Source: Palaemon carinicauda
Taxonomy: Eukaryota; Arthropoda; Malacostraca; Decapoda; Palaemonidae
Length of the DNA stretch: 64,000 bases
Assembly: GCF_036898095.1 (NCBI RefSeq)
Contig: NC_090728.1
Span: 90,033,273 to 90,097,272 of the forward strand
Reading direction: 5' to 3'
Below are positions 54,476-64,000 of the stretch, piece by piece. The number at the start of each line of letters is the position of its first letter. Position 1 is the first letter of the stretch. Under the pieces are notes generated by a model. It did not search any database. It saw only the letters and a list, made by a program, of their open reading frames with translations, and was not told the DNA's origin. Made by a program: the position numbers and the translations under genes.

Positions 54476-56830
54476 CTGTAAGAGAAAGAGAACATGAGTA
54501 TGGGGGAGTCATAACAATGACTTATATTTAGAAGTAATAATTAAGGAATTAATTTTTAACTTAACTTAACTTAGCTTAAGTTAGATCAATATTGTGATGT
54601 TGAGAGAAGAGCGGGAAGTGAAGTAGATAGACACATACTCCGTGTAACCCGCCCGACTGGTTACCGTAACCTTATCCATAGGCAATTTGTTTGTGACCGA
54701 GGACACAAGGCAGAATTCTATCAGGATTGCCAGGGAGGCAAGGGGAATTCTATTAGAAATTGCCAAGGATATGAATCTAGGACTGAGACCACTCAGACCA
54801 AGAAAAAGGGATGTAGGTGATCCCATAGGGCAACGGTTTCCGTCAACCAGCCGTGCTAAGGTACACACAGCATGCTGGAAAATTGCGGAATGCAAGAAGA
54901 TAGCATTGCCACTAATAGAATGGTATAACAATACCTATCTATCTATGTAGACAAGCCATCTAAATGCAAGGTAGGGCTATCAGCATGAGATGATAGCTAG
55001 AATAAGGGGTGCAAGCCTCTTGGCGCCTCCGGAAGGCACCGGCAGACCGGCGGCATGCCGGAGGCCGCTCCAGCAGCATTTCTGGCATTAGGGAAGACCT
55101 ATGGGTAAGTCAAGAGAAATGCCAGGATGGCGGCCGCCGGCACAACGGCGACACGCCGGCAGGAGGCGGGGGCTCCGGCAGCCGAAGGTTGCCGGCTTGG
55201 TGACAAGGATAAGGGTGAGCCATGGCAGAACCGGGCCGTCGGCAATGGATGCCGGCTGCCGGGGGGGAGCCGGTCCGGTGGACAGGCGACCAAGCTGGGA
55301 GGTATGAGGGTAGGCCATCGGCTGTAAGCCGACGGGAGGTGGCAGCCCTCCGGCACACGGAGGGCTGCCGGCCATGTGGGCTAAGGAAGAGTCACCAAGG
55401 GGGAGGTCGGTATCACCGACAGTGGAGGCGGCAAGGGGCCGGCACCAGGACAGAGAAGAGACAGAAGGAGGGATGTAGGGGCACGGACACGAACCCCAAG
55501 ACATCCCACCTGAATGGGTGTACCCATGATAGGGGCTAGCCCTATCACCCAGTGGCAGGGGCCGCAGGCGGCCGGGAGCCAGTGTAGCCCAAGGGAGGGC
55601 TAGGGAACACCCAAGAGGGGGGAGAACCCCTGCAGACAAAACGCATCCAGTGGCTAACCCCATAGGACACTATGAAGGGTATACTGTATGTACCAGAGCG
55701 GACTGCACACAGGGACTCAAGGTAGCCCTATCACTCCACCCTAAGGAGGAGTTACAGGACAGGGGACAGATGGGTATAGGCTAACCAAAGTATAGGCTAG
55801 GCCATACAAGAGATAGGTGGGGAGGGGAGAAGAAGAAGGGTCTTCCATAGGAGAGGTTCTGTACCAAGGCCCCACCAAGGAAGGGAGGACGCTCCCTAGC
55901 CTAAGGTAGGCAGCCAGGCTGAGAACGGTGCATAGGTACCGTTTCAAGCAAGGTACAGAACTAACTCCCCCCAAGCCTAACCTAGAGCAGGGCTGTCACA
56001 CCCTGAGCCAGGAAGGTTGGAAGACGTATCGCAATTGCAGGGAAGGTTAGGTAACCTAGCCTCAGCAATCGAGGAAGGACAGGTCGTTCCTCATTCTCGG
56101 ACGCAACCCTAAGGGGGGATCATTCCCTTAGGGAGGACAGAGAAGCGATAGGTACTCTGTAACGAGCTTGATCCCCTTTCGTGGTAGGGGGAGCAAGGCT
56201 ACACAGAGGGAATGCCCTAAGGCAGGGGGTGAAGGGAGCATAAAGGGGTCCTACATTTAGGTTAGGTTAGAAAGGCACACTATCAAACCTATCCCCTATA
56301 TGGTCCCTGAAGGCGAAAAACACTTGCATCACAGTAAACAGTGTCATAAAATAATGCCACTATCTTCATAACTTAACCTAGTAACACTGTAATATATCAT
56401 GCATGAACACTGGTGAAAGGCACTCTGGCCTAGGGGCTAGGCTAGCGATCTGGTATGGGGTCAGACGATGACCGATAAAAGAGCGTCAAAACACGATATA
56501 AAGTTCCTAGCTATGAAGACTAAATAACTAATAGTATCGATTAGTTAAAACGGGCCGGAAGAGGCTGTTGAGGCTAGCTAATAAGGCATGCAAAACAACA
56601 GCGGCGCCATAAAATGGCGCGTCCGGTAGCGGCACAGCTCCGCCAAAAAACATAAAATATCTCGAAAAGTAAAAGTTACTTTACGGTCAGAGCTTATTTA
56701 AACAATACTGGAACCTTGTACTCAACTTTCCAGAAGAAGGCGAGGCCGGAAGGTAGCGACATAACGAAGATGCAAGCTGATGAAAAAGCACAAGGGAAAA
56801 TCCGTCCTAGTAAGGCAAGCTACTATGCGA
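54476..56830 (-). other. element D leader
   Basis: Non-coding leader, probably largely intron, between the gag acceptor (54476) and the putative first exon (ATG at 56762-56760, frame-shifted by one extra base relative to G). A GC-rich block with many GCCGGC motifs lies at 55000-55460. Open frames there on both strands follow base composition and match nothing. Confidence 0.6.
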
Positions 56831-57186
56831 AGGATGAGGACGGACGTGATGTCATTTAGCAATGGCGCCCGTTTGTTTACGTCTCGAGTACCAAAAGTAG
56901 CCACGGACGAGATTAGCTGTGGAACGGCTCCCCAGCTATTCTCCGCCCCTACACATCGAAGTGTTAACTCTATGTGGGGTGCAGATAGCTATGTGGCGCG
57001 TTAATACATGCGTCCCCTGTTGATATACGATGTCTTAAAAGGGAAACCTTTAGGATACTCGCTCCAGAAGTTAGAATTCTGTGATAACCTGTGGTTAAAT
57101 TCTCTGGGAATATCTAGTAGTTATATACCCAAGGAAGCTACCAAAAAGGAACCGTCCATCAGGACGCCATGGCTTGAGCCCAAAAA
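56831..57186 (-). repeat. element D 5' inverted terminal repeat
   Basis: Complement of 48323-48714, ending outward in ccatggcttgagcccaaaaa. Confidence 0.9.
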
Positions 57187-57742
57187 TCTAGGTTAAGCTA
57201 TGGGGGCAGACTCTGTTTTATTATAGTCTAGGACAGTACATTAGTACTGTACCTGATCTGGACTACCTATCCTAGGTTAGGGAGCGTTCTCCCTTGCCTT
57301 GGTGGCCGCTCTCATACAGAGTCTACCCATTTAAGAAAGACCCCTACTTCTCCCTCCCCACTCTATCCCTTTGGTGTAGGCCTGCCTACACACCCCTGTC
57401 CTCGGTCCTACAACTCCTACCTTGGGTGGAGTGGTAGGGCTAACCCTGTTCTCCTGCTGAGCTGGCCGCTCTGGTACACATACCGTTCATAGTGTTCTAT
57501 ACGTGTTCAGTCAGTTAGTCCAATCCTTTTCGTCCAAAGTCTTTTTGTCCAATCCTTTTCGTCCAACGTATTTTTGTCCAATGATATTTTGGTCCAACGT
57601 CTTTTTGTCCAATGAGTTTTTGGTCCAACGTCTTTTTGTCCTATGATTTTTTTTTCCGCGTGATTTTGACCAATTTTGTCTGGACGAAATGTTAGATTTT
57701 ACGTTAAATTTTTATAGCAGTTACCTAGGCCTAATAATATAA
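57187..57742 (+). mobile_element. element G, second part
   Basis: Resumes after D (tctaggttaagctatggggg) and shows leader sequence similar in style to the complement of the A and D leaders ('gagctggccgctctggtaca'). It ends at the insertion of E. Confidence 0.65.
57518..57645. repeat. short minisatellite, unit about 20 bp
   Basis: Six to seven diverged units of the form gtccaacgtctttttgtcca / gtccaatccttttc. Non-coding, in the leader part of G. Confidence 0.85.
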
Positions 57743-58134
57743 AACGGATTTTGAGCGAAGCGAAAAATCTATTTTTGGGTGAGATAGCCATGGCGTCCTG
57801 ATGGAAGGTTCCTTTTTGGTAGCTTCCTTGGGTATATAACTACTAAGATATTCCCAGAGAATTTAACCACAGGTTATCACAGAATTCTAACTTCTGGAGC
57901 GAGTATCCTAAAGGTTTCCCTTTTAAGACATCGTATATCAACAGGGGACGCATGTATTAACACGCCACATAGCTATCTGCACCCCATACAGAGTTAACAC
58001 TTCAATATGGAGGGACGGAGAATAGCTGGGGAGCTGTTCCACAGCTAATCTCGTCCGTGGCTACTTTTGGTACTCGAGACGTAAACAAACGGGCGCCATT
58101 GCTAAATGACGTCACGTCCGTCCTCATCCTGAAG
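57743..58134 (-). repeat. element E 3' terminal repeat
   Basis: Nearly identical to 48323-48714 of D over its full length. Confidence 0.9.
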
Positions 58135-58209
58135 CCAGTTGCTTGCCGATCACCATGATACAGCAGCGCAGGGTGGGACCTGACAAACTGAACGAAGTAG
58201 CAGGGAGGG

Positions 58210-58303
58210 TCCATCAGGACGCCATGGCTATCTCACCCAAAAATAGATTTTTCGCTTTGCTCAAAATCCGTTTTTTGGGCTCAAGCCATGGCGTCCTGAT
58301 GGA
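58210..58303. promoter_or_regulatory. element E internal complementary region (ICR)
   Basis: Same fused structure as in A and D (...ctcaaaatccg | ttttttgggctcaagcc...), with one substitution in the left half (cgctttgctc). Confidence 0.9.
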
Positions 58304-59133
58304 AGAGTACCAGAGAATCAATATATCGTGGTAGATTTTCCCCTTGTAGTGTAAGTGCCTAGGGCTTTGACAGGATAAGCATAGTAACCTCAATAGGAGA
58401 ACCGATGGGAAGAAACTTCCTGCCCCCCCTGGCAGCGAAGTCCCAACGGACCATGCCGAAGATCAAAGTGGTCATCGAAGGGCTACTCACCTTGCTGGGA
58501 GAACATGAAGAACTCGGAGACAAGACTGAATGGTTGGCATTCATATAGGAACATTCACAAAGGCAGACAAGTGGTGGTTAGGCACTGTATGTGAATAGAG
58601 AGTCGTCTGGTCTCTAAGGTATGATGTAAGTAAGTATTCGTGTAGGAATATTACATTGCAGAAGTGAGTATATCATAAGGGTTGAACCCTTAGTCATCTT
58701 CATCGACATAAGAGGAAGGGGATAATAAAACTATGACAGTCATGTATTTCATAGTATAAGTAGGAGCGGATTGAGACGCACAAGTAATAAAATAGAAATT
58801 TTATTTCACAATTGCAGAACATGTTAAGGAAATGCAATAAAATTGTAAAAGTTATTTACAATAAATTATAATGTACATAGTCATGAAGGACTTGCTCTTG
58901 AATCTGAAAGGGAATTTCAAATTATTAGTAGGCACTCGTTCCAGAGGAACGTCAGTCTATTAAAATAAAACACATCATGCTCTAGGCATGCGGCACTCAT
59001 GTGAGGACTATGACATTTCACCTGGGAGAAGAACAGTCTATGAAAAAGCACTAAGTGTTTTTTAAATCACTACGTATCACGCGAGGGTCAACATAGGCAC
59101 CCGAGGAGTTAGAGTCCCAAGTAACTCACTGTT
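58304..59133 (-). other. element E 3' non-coding region
   Basis: Equivalent to 48883-49715 of D, with the aataaaatagaaattttatt palindrome at 58786-58805. No gene is visible. Confidence 0.65.
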
Positions 59134-60115
59134 CTATGCAGAGATAGGTGCAGGTTTCATAACACTACCTGCGGCTACCACAAAATGTTTGACTTCGTGC
59201 ACTTGTTTCGCATAATGTTTGAAGAAAACACGCGAGGATTTCCAGCCTGTGAAACTCTTAAGACTTTCGAAATCCATACTCTGAAAGAAATTCAGAGACG
59301 ATGCAACTTTTCTAGGATCGTGACCGGCGGGTGAACTGTCAGGATCCGCTCTGCGAATGATGTAGGTGATTTTCGCTCTTAGTTGTTTCAGTGACAGGTT
59401 GCTGTCCGAAGTTTCTCCTTTAAAGAGTTGGCCTCCACCAAAGTCCGAAGTTCTATGAAGATAGACCTTGAGGCTCTCTACTGGACATAGAGAGGCATCT
59501 TCTTTCAGGGGGCATATTTTCCAAGGGCCCCATCTTTTGGTGGGTAATTCGTTTTTGGCGAGAAACGTCGGATCCGGGAAGAGGGTAAGGTCACCTGAAT
59601 CTGTAAACAGGATGTGGCCCTCGTCCCTTGATAATGCCACTATTTCGCTGACTCGGGCTCCTGAAGCAAGAGCAAAAAGAAAGATAACTTTCTGAGTCAG
59701 ATCCTTGAGAGGGCACGAATCATTGTCCAAGTTGGAGGCAAAATGGAGTTTATTGAAGATGTCGTTGGACAGATCAATCTGGAAGGCATACATTAGTGGT
59801 CTAGTCAAGGCCGATTTGCAAGTAGAAATCGTGTTGGCTGCCAAGCCCTGTCCGTGAAGGTGAATAAAGAAGGACATGCAAAAATCAATGGTGATTTCCG
59901 TAGGATTTTTGCCTTGACGAATGAGACCCATTTTCTCCAGGATGATTCGTATTGCCGTCGTGTGGATTCGGTCTTGTATTCCTCGAGGAAGTCTAGACTT
60001 TTCTTCGAGATCCCAAACCTTTTCTTCGCGGCTAGGGAGAGAAAATCATGAGATGAAGGTCCTTGATTTTCGATGATGAAGCGAAGACAGTCGACTTCTG
60101 TACTTGCTGGGAGGG
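59134..60115 (-). pseudogene. element E tyrosine recombinase, internal deletion
   Basis: The frame is open from 59931 to 59134 with SGARVSEIVALSRDEGHI, GHDPRKVASSLNFFQ and RVFFKHYAKQV, so Arg, H-x-x-R and Tyr are all present. An in-frame loss of 23 codons joins 'IFNKL' directly to 'LHFASNL', removing the PKACARLRPAP segment between the N-terminal and catalytic domains. The upstream part is in another frame. Probably inactive. Confidence 0.85.
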
Positions 60116-62001
60116 ATCAGCGTGGGCTGCAGCTCTAGGACCAGGGGGTACCAATTGCTCCGGGGCCACTTGGGAGCCACTAGGGCCGCTGTCCCTTTGA
60201 AGGTTCTCAGCTTGGAGAAGACTTTCAGCAGAAGGTTGGTGGGAGGGAACAGGTAGATCTTGGGCCATCTGTTCCAGTCCAGTGACATGGCGTCCACTGC
60301 TTCTGCCTTGGGGTCCTCGGACGGGGCTACATATCGAGGAAGTTGATTATTGTCGCTCGTTGCGAAGAGATCGGTCTGAAGTTCTGGGACTTGGTGAGGG
60401 ATGAAGGAGAATGATCTTGCGTCTAGAGACCATTCCGACTCTATCGGACTTGTCCGGGATAGAGCGTCCGCCGTCACGTTGCGGGATCCTTGTAGGTGAA
60501 CTGCAGACAGGTGCCATTTCTTCTTCTCTGCCAGACGGAAGATTGTCAGAAGCACCTGATTTATCTGGGGCGATCTTGAGCCTTGGCGATTGAGACATCG
60601 AACTACCACCAAGTTGTCTAGGGATAGACGAATATGGATCGAGGGAGGCGGGGAGAGTTTCTTCAGCGTTAGAAGGACCGCCATGGCCTCCAAGATGTTG
60701 ATGTGAAACGTCTTGAATAGGGGAGACCATGTGCCTTGAGGCTATTTTTGGTGGGAGTGACCTCCCCAACCCTCCAGCGAAGCATCCGTGTGGATGTTGA
60801 GTGATGGAGGTGGTTGTTGAAGAGGAACGGACCTTTTCAGGGCCTGTGCTTCCGACCACGGTTTGAGGAGCAGCCGAAGTAAGTTTGGGAGCCGTCTCTT
60901 GAGGTCTCTTTGAGCGATGGATGCGGAACGTCTCCAGACTCCCACGGCATCCTTTAGCTGTGCACGTAGCACTGGGTTTGTCACTGAGGCGAACTGTAGA
61001 GAGCCTAGAACTCGTTCCTGCTGACGTCTTGAGATCCGTTTGGATTTCAGCAGTCGCTTGACAGACCCTGCTATTTCCTTCCTTTTCTTCTGGGGGATGG
61101 AAAGGTGGTGTGACTGAAGGTTCCACTGGATTCCTAGCCATTGGAACCTTTGAGCTGGAGAGAGGCGAGATTTCTTTGCGTTTATCTTGAATCCCAGGTG
61201 TTCTAGGAACTGGGTGACTTTGTTGCAGGATTTTAAACAATCCTCGGGCGATGGAGCCCAGACTAGCCAGTCGTCGAGGTAGGCCATCACCTGGACGTCT
61301 CGGAGGCGCAGCTGTTGAACGATGGCATCTGCCAGCTTTGTGAAGATCCGAGGGGCCACGTTGAGGCCGAAGGGCATGGCCCTGAAGGCGTAGCTTTTCC
61401 TTTGGAGTCGAAATCCTAGGTAGGAGGAAGCGTGGTGGTTCACTGGAACGTGCCAATAGGCATCCGCCAGGTCTATGGAGACCGTGTAGGAACCCTGAGG
61501 CAGAGGGGTCCTTATCTGATGAGGAGTCAGCATCTTGAACTTGTTGTTTGCTATGAACTTGTTGAGGGGGGATAAGTCTAGAATGACTCTGAGCTTGTCG
61601 GAGTCCTTCTTGGGGACACAAAACAGTCTCCCTTGGAACCTAGTTAACTTTACCCTCCTAATCACCTTCTTGTTCAAGAGATCTAGGACATATTCTTCCA
61701 GAAGGGGGGTTGATTGTTGGAAGAATTGCTGGAAGGTTGGGGGTGGTTAAGTCCAACTCCAGCCTAGACCCTTCTTGACGATGCTGTGTGCCCAGGGATC
61801 GAAGGTCCGATGATCCTGGAATTGGCGGAGTCTTCCTCCCACCGGAAGCACTTCATTGCTTCTGGTGTCCCGAGGGTTTACCACCTCGGCCGCTAGCTCC
61901 CTTTCCTCCTCTGACTCTGGAGGGACGGCGAGATGCGTCTCTGCCTGCACCTCTGCTTGAGCCTCTACCTTTGGGACGAAAGGTAGTCGTCTGTGTCTCA
62001 A
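60046..62001 (-). pseudogene. element E RT-RNase H, two stops
   Basis: Same architecture as A and D. TAA at 61747-61749 lies exactly where D has one. A second stop near 60742 follows DASLEGWGGHSHQK in the first RNase H block. YLDDWLVWA is present, as are the later RNase H motifs (LDNLVVVRCLNRQG, HLQGSRNVTADALSR) and the FPPTNLLLKV domain. A small deletion near 60113 changes the C-terminus. Non-functional. Confidence 0.87.
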
Positions 62002-63740
62002 AGGCAGGGGTGTAAACCGGTGATTGGGACAAGACCGGTTGGGTGACCAGCTGAAAGGTCTGTTGTGGCTGAGCAGCCACTTGGGGAGTAGCGGGTCCCG
62101 GAAACTGCCGTCTCTGTTGACGTTGCTGGGGTTTCGGCTTGGAGGATCTCCTCTTAGGTTGAGGGCCGTCGTCCTGAGAGGATTTCCTCTTCTTCGACAT
62201 GCCCCACTTGTGAAGAAGGTTCCTGTTCTCCGTGGCGGCCTTGTCGGTAATCTCTTTCACAAGATCAGAGGGAAAGAGGTGCTTACCCCAGATGTTGGAG
62301 GAAATCAGCCTCCGGGGTTCGTGTCTCACTGTGGCATTTGAGAACACGAATTCACGACAGGCTCTCCGAGCCTTCATGAAGCTGTATAAGTCCTTGACTA
62401 CAGTCGCCAGATGCGTCTTGGCGAGCACCATGTAGTGGTCGGGGACTCTAGTGTCACCGGCCATGACGTCAAGCTGGACCTGGAGGGACATGGATGCGGC
62501 AAGCCTTTCCTTCGTATCTTGTTCCCGACGAAGGAGATGGTCATTAAGTTTCGGGAGGTCTTCGTTAAACTGACGTCCAGCAACGTCAGGATCTAGTTTT
62601 CCCACCACGAAGGTATGTTGGACATCCTTCCAGTGTCGAGCATCGGGGGGAGTGACCAGGGAGAAGGGTCTGCACTCCTCCAGTGCAGGGCAAGGTTTCC
62701 CTTCTTCCGCTGCCCTGTGTACCGCTGCGAAGGCCTTTTCCATGAAGGGGAGGATCGCATCATCAGGTGCGACGTAGGTAGGGTGCTTCTTGCTCAACGC
62801 CGGAAGCTTTGAGCAGGTAAAACCCCTACTTTTAAGGGTGTTGGCCTTCATAGCCTGGGCCTTCGGGAGATCGAACACCATCACCTCCTTAGGTTCGGTC
62901 TCTTCTTTAGAGGCAGGTTCGGATCGAAGCCGGACGTAACAGTCCGGGTAAGCCTCAAAACTTGGGAAGAACTCCACTTCTTCCAGGACAACTGAGCCGA
63001 CCTTCTCACTGACGAAGATCCTGCCCGTTGCGATCGGCATATGCTCGGCATACCTCCAGGGGTTGGCGTGCGAGCATGCAGGGAGGTCCTTAACCGAAAT
63101 CCTTTTCGGCTCCTTGGAACTTCCCATGGTCCTGATGTATTCGTGTGTCTCACGGAGTTTCTTGTCCATGATGGCTTCGAGCATCCGAAACATCTCCTGG
63201 GCGCTGGTTGGGATGGGGTCCGGGGTGGCGGAGGTAGACGTATTCCACTTGGTCCTACTCACAGTCCAATTCTTCGGCCATGAGGTTCCTCTCCGTTGTC
63301 TCCGACACTTCCGACATACGCTCCGCGTTGTCGGTATCCAGGCGACACTCGTGCATGGACTGGGCCATGACAACATCGGGTTCCACCGTGATCTGGACGG
63401 TGGGGATCTGATCCTTGAGGACCACAGAGTCTGGGGATGCCTTTGGGAACAGTAAGGCCCTCAAGTCTTCGGTGGCAAGGTACGGTCCAGTGGCGTTCTT
63501 CTGGAAGCCACGCACCCATTTGTGTAGCTTCTCTCGAGAAGCGTCCCTAACCTCCGCTGAGGGAGGGTTATTGAACGCCTCGACCAGGCGTTCGTGGCAG
63601 ACCGTACAGTTCAGTGGGTCCCAGAACTTCAGATCACCTTTTTTGTTTGCACAAGGGGCGTGAGTCCTACACGCCGTGTGCCCATAAAAGTGCAGGCGCT
63701 TCACTCCACAGAAGCCATGGTCGCACTTCACGTACTCCTC
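61853..63740 (-). pseudogene. element E gag, frameshifted
   Basis: Opens at the acceptor tctcttacag|GAGGAG (63740) with a Cys/His N-terminus like D (VKCDHGFCGVKRLHFYGHTA then CRTHAPC and CTVC). The first frame ends at 63255 after EELDCE. A deletion there moves the reading to the other frame, which continues ISVKDLPACSHANPWRYAEH, FVVGKLDPDVAGRQFNEDLP and the RG-rich tail to 61853. One frameshift separates it from an intact gag. Confidence 0.85.
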
Positions 63741-64000
63741 CTGTAAGAGAAAGAGGACATGAGTATGGGGGAGTCATAAGGATGACTTCTATTTTAAGGT
63801 TAAGTATTAAATGATTAATCTTTAACCTAATATTAAGTGGTAGAAACACTGTGACGTTCAGAGAGTGGGCGGAAAAGAAGGAGATAGACACATCCTCCGT
63901 GTAACCCGCCCGGCCGGTTACCGTAACCTTATCCGTAGGCAATTTGTTGTGACCGAGGACACAGGGCAGAATTCAACATAGCATGCCGTGAAGGCAGTGG
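63741..64000 (-). other. start of element E leader
   Basis: Non-coding leader beyond the gag acceptor, collinear with 54476-54740 of D. Cut by the window end. Confidence 0.7.

Larger units (their letters stand above)
48323..57186 (-). mobile_element. DIRS element D (8.9 kb)
   Basis: Complete-length relative of A and E: 3' terminal repeat 48323-48714, ICR 48790-48882, YR, RT-RNase H, gag, leader and 5' terminal repeat 56831-57186. It is inserted in the leader of G. G sequence continues on both sides. Confidence 0.92.
57743..64000 (-). mobile_element. DIRS element E (cut by window end)
   Basis: Starts aacggattttgagcgaagcg, with 3' terminal repeat 57743-58134, ICR 58210-58303, YR, RT-RNase H, gag and the start of the leader. 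The 5' terminal repeat lies beyond 64000. It is closest to D. Confidence 0.9.

Overview
The window is animal nuclear DNA, most likely from a decapod crustacean and possibly a caridean shrimp. Evidence: a split host gene with GT-AG introns that matches the C-terminal end of CLASP (CLIP-associating protein, orthologue of Drosophila chb/Mast); long GA/CT microsatellites; and a high-copy repeat plus a non-LTR retrotransposon of types I associate with shrimp genomes (from memory, not searched). No bacterial operon, CRISPR array, rRNA or tRNA gene is visible.

Layout. Positions 1-17090 hold the last four coding exons of CLASP on the + strand (897-1095, 2158-2510, 11983-12171, 16887-17090). The exons join in phase and end in a TAA stop. 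The introns are full of transposon remains: a non-LTR relic before the first exon; a 430-bp foldback (3261-3695); a pogo/Tigger-type element (5043-10253) split by a degenerate tyrosine-recombinase (DIRS-type) retrotransposon (5823-9625); a second Tigger relic (12240-14024); and a non-LTR element (14046-15992). Positions 17091-24850 hold the CLASP 3' region, an antisense non-LTR relic with a 662-bp repeat inserted in it, and two tandem duplications.

Positions 24851-64000 are a nest of DIRS-type retrotransposons, lettered here in order of discussion. C/F (24851-25358 and 46518-47125) is split by B (25359-46517). B is split by a piggyBac-type transposon (30124-33743, an apparently complete three-exon transposase with TTAA target duplications) and, inside its right terminal repeat, by element A (37732-46447). 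G (47126-48322 and 57187-57742, opposite orientation) is split by D (48323-57186) and then met by E (57743 to beyond the window end). A, B, D and E read on the minus strand in the order gag, RT-RNase H plus a C-terminal domain, tyrosine recombinase (YR), in overlapping frames. Each has inverted terminal repeats with unequal outer ends. Near the 3' end each carries an internal complementary region that fuses the complements of both outer ends, which is the hallmark of DIRS1-like elements.

State of the copies. A has open gag and RT frames but a stop codon just before the catalytic tyrosine of its YR. D has an open 651-codon gag and an open YR C-terminal half. D and E share a stop codon near the start of the RT frame. 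B has an open RT-RNase H frame and damaged gag and YR. The gag reading frames all start at a conserved splice acceptor, and a short leader exon lies near the 5' terminal repeat, so gag is probably expressed from a spliced transcript. The most informative parts are the well-preserved internal complementary regions, the insertion of B into the internal complementary region of C, the inverted C/F junction, and the intact piggyBac transposase whose ATG directly abuts its first 5' splice site.
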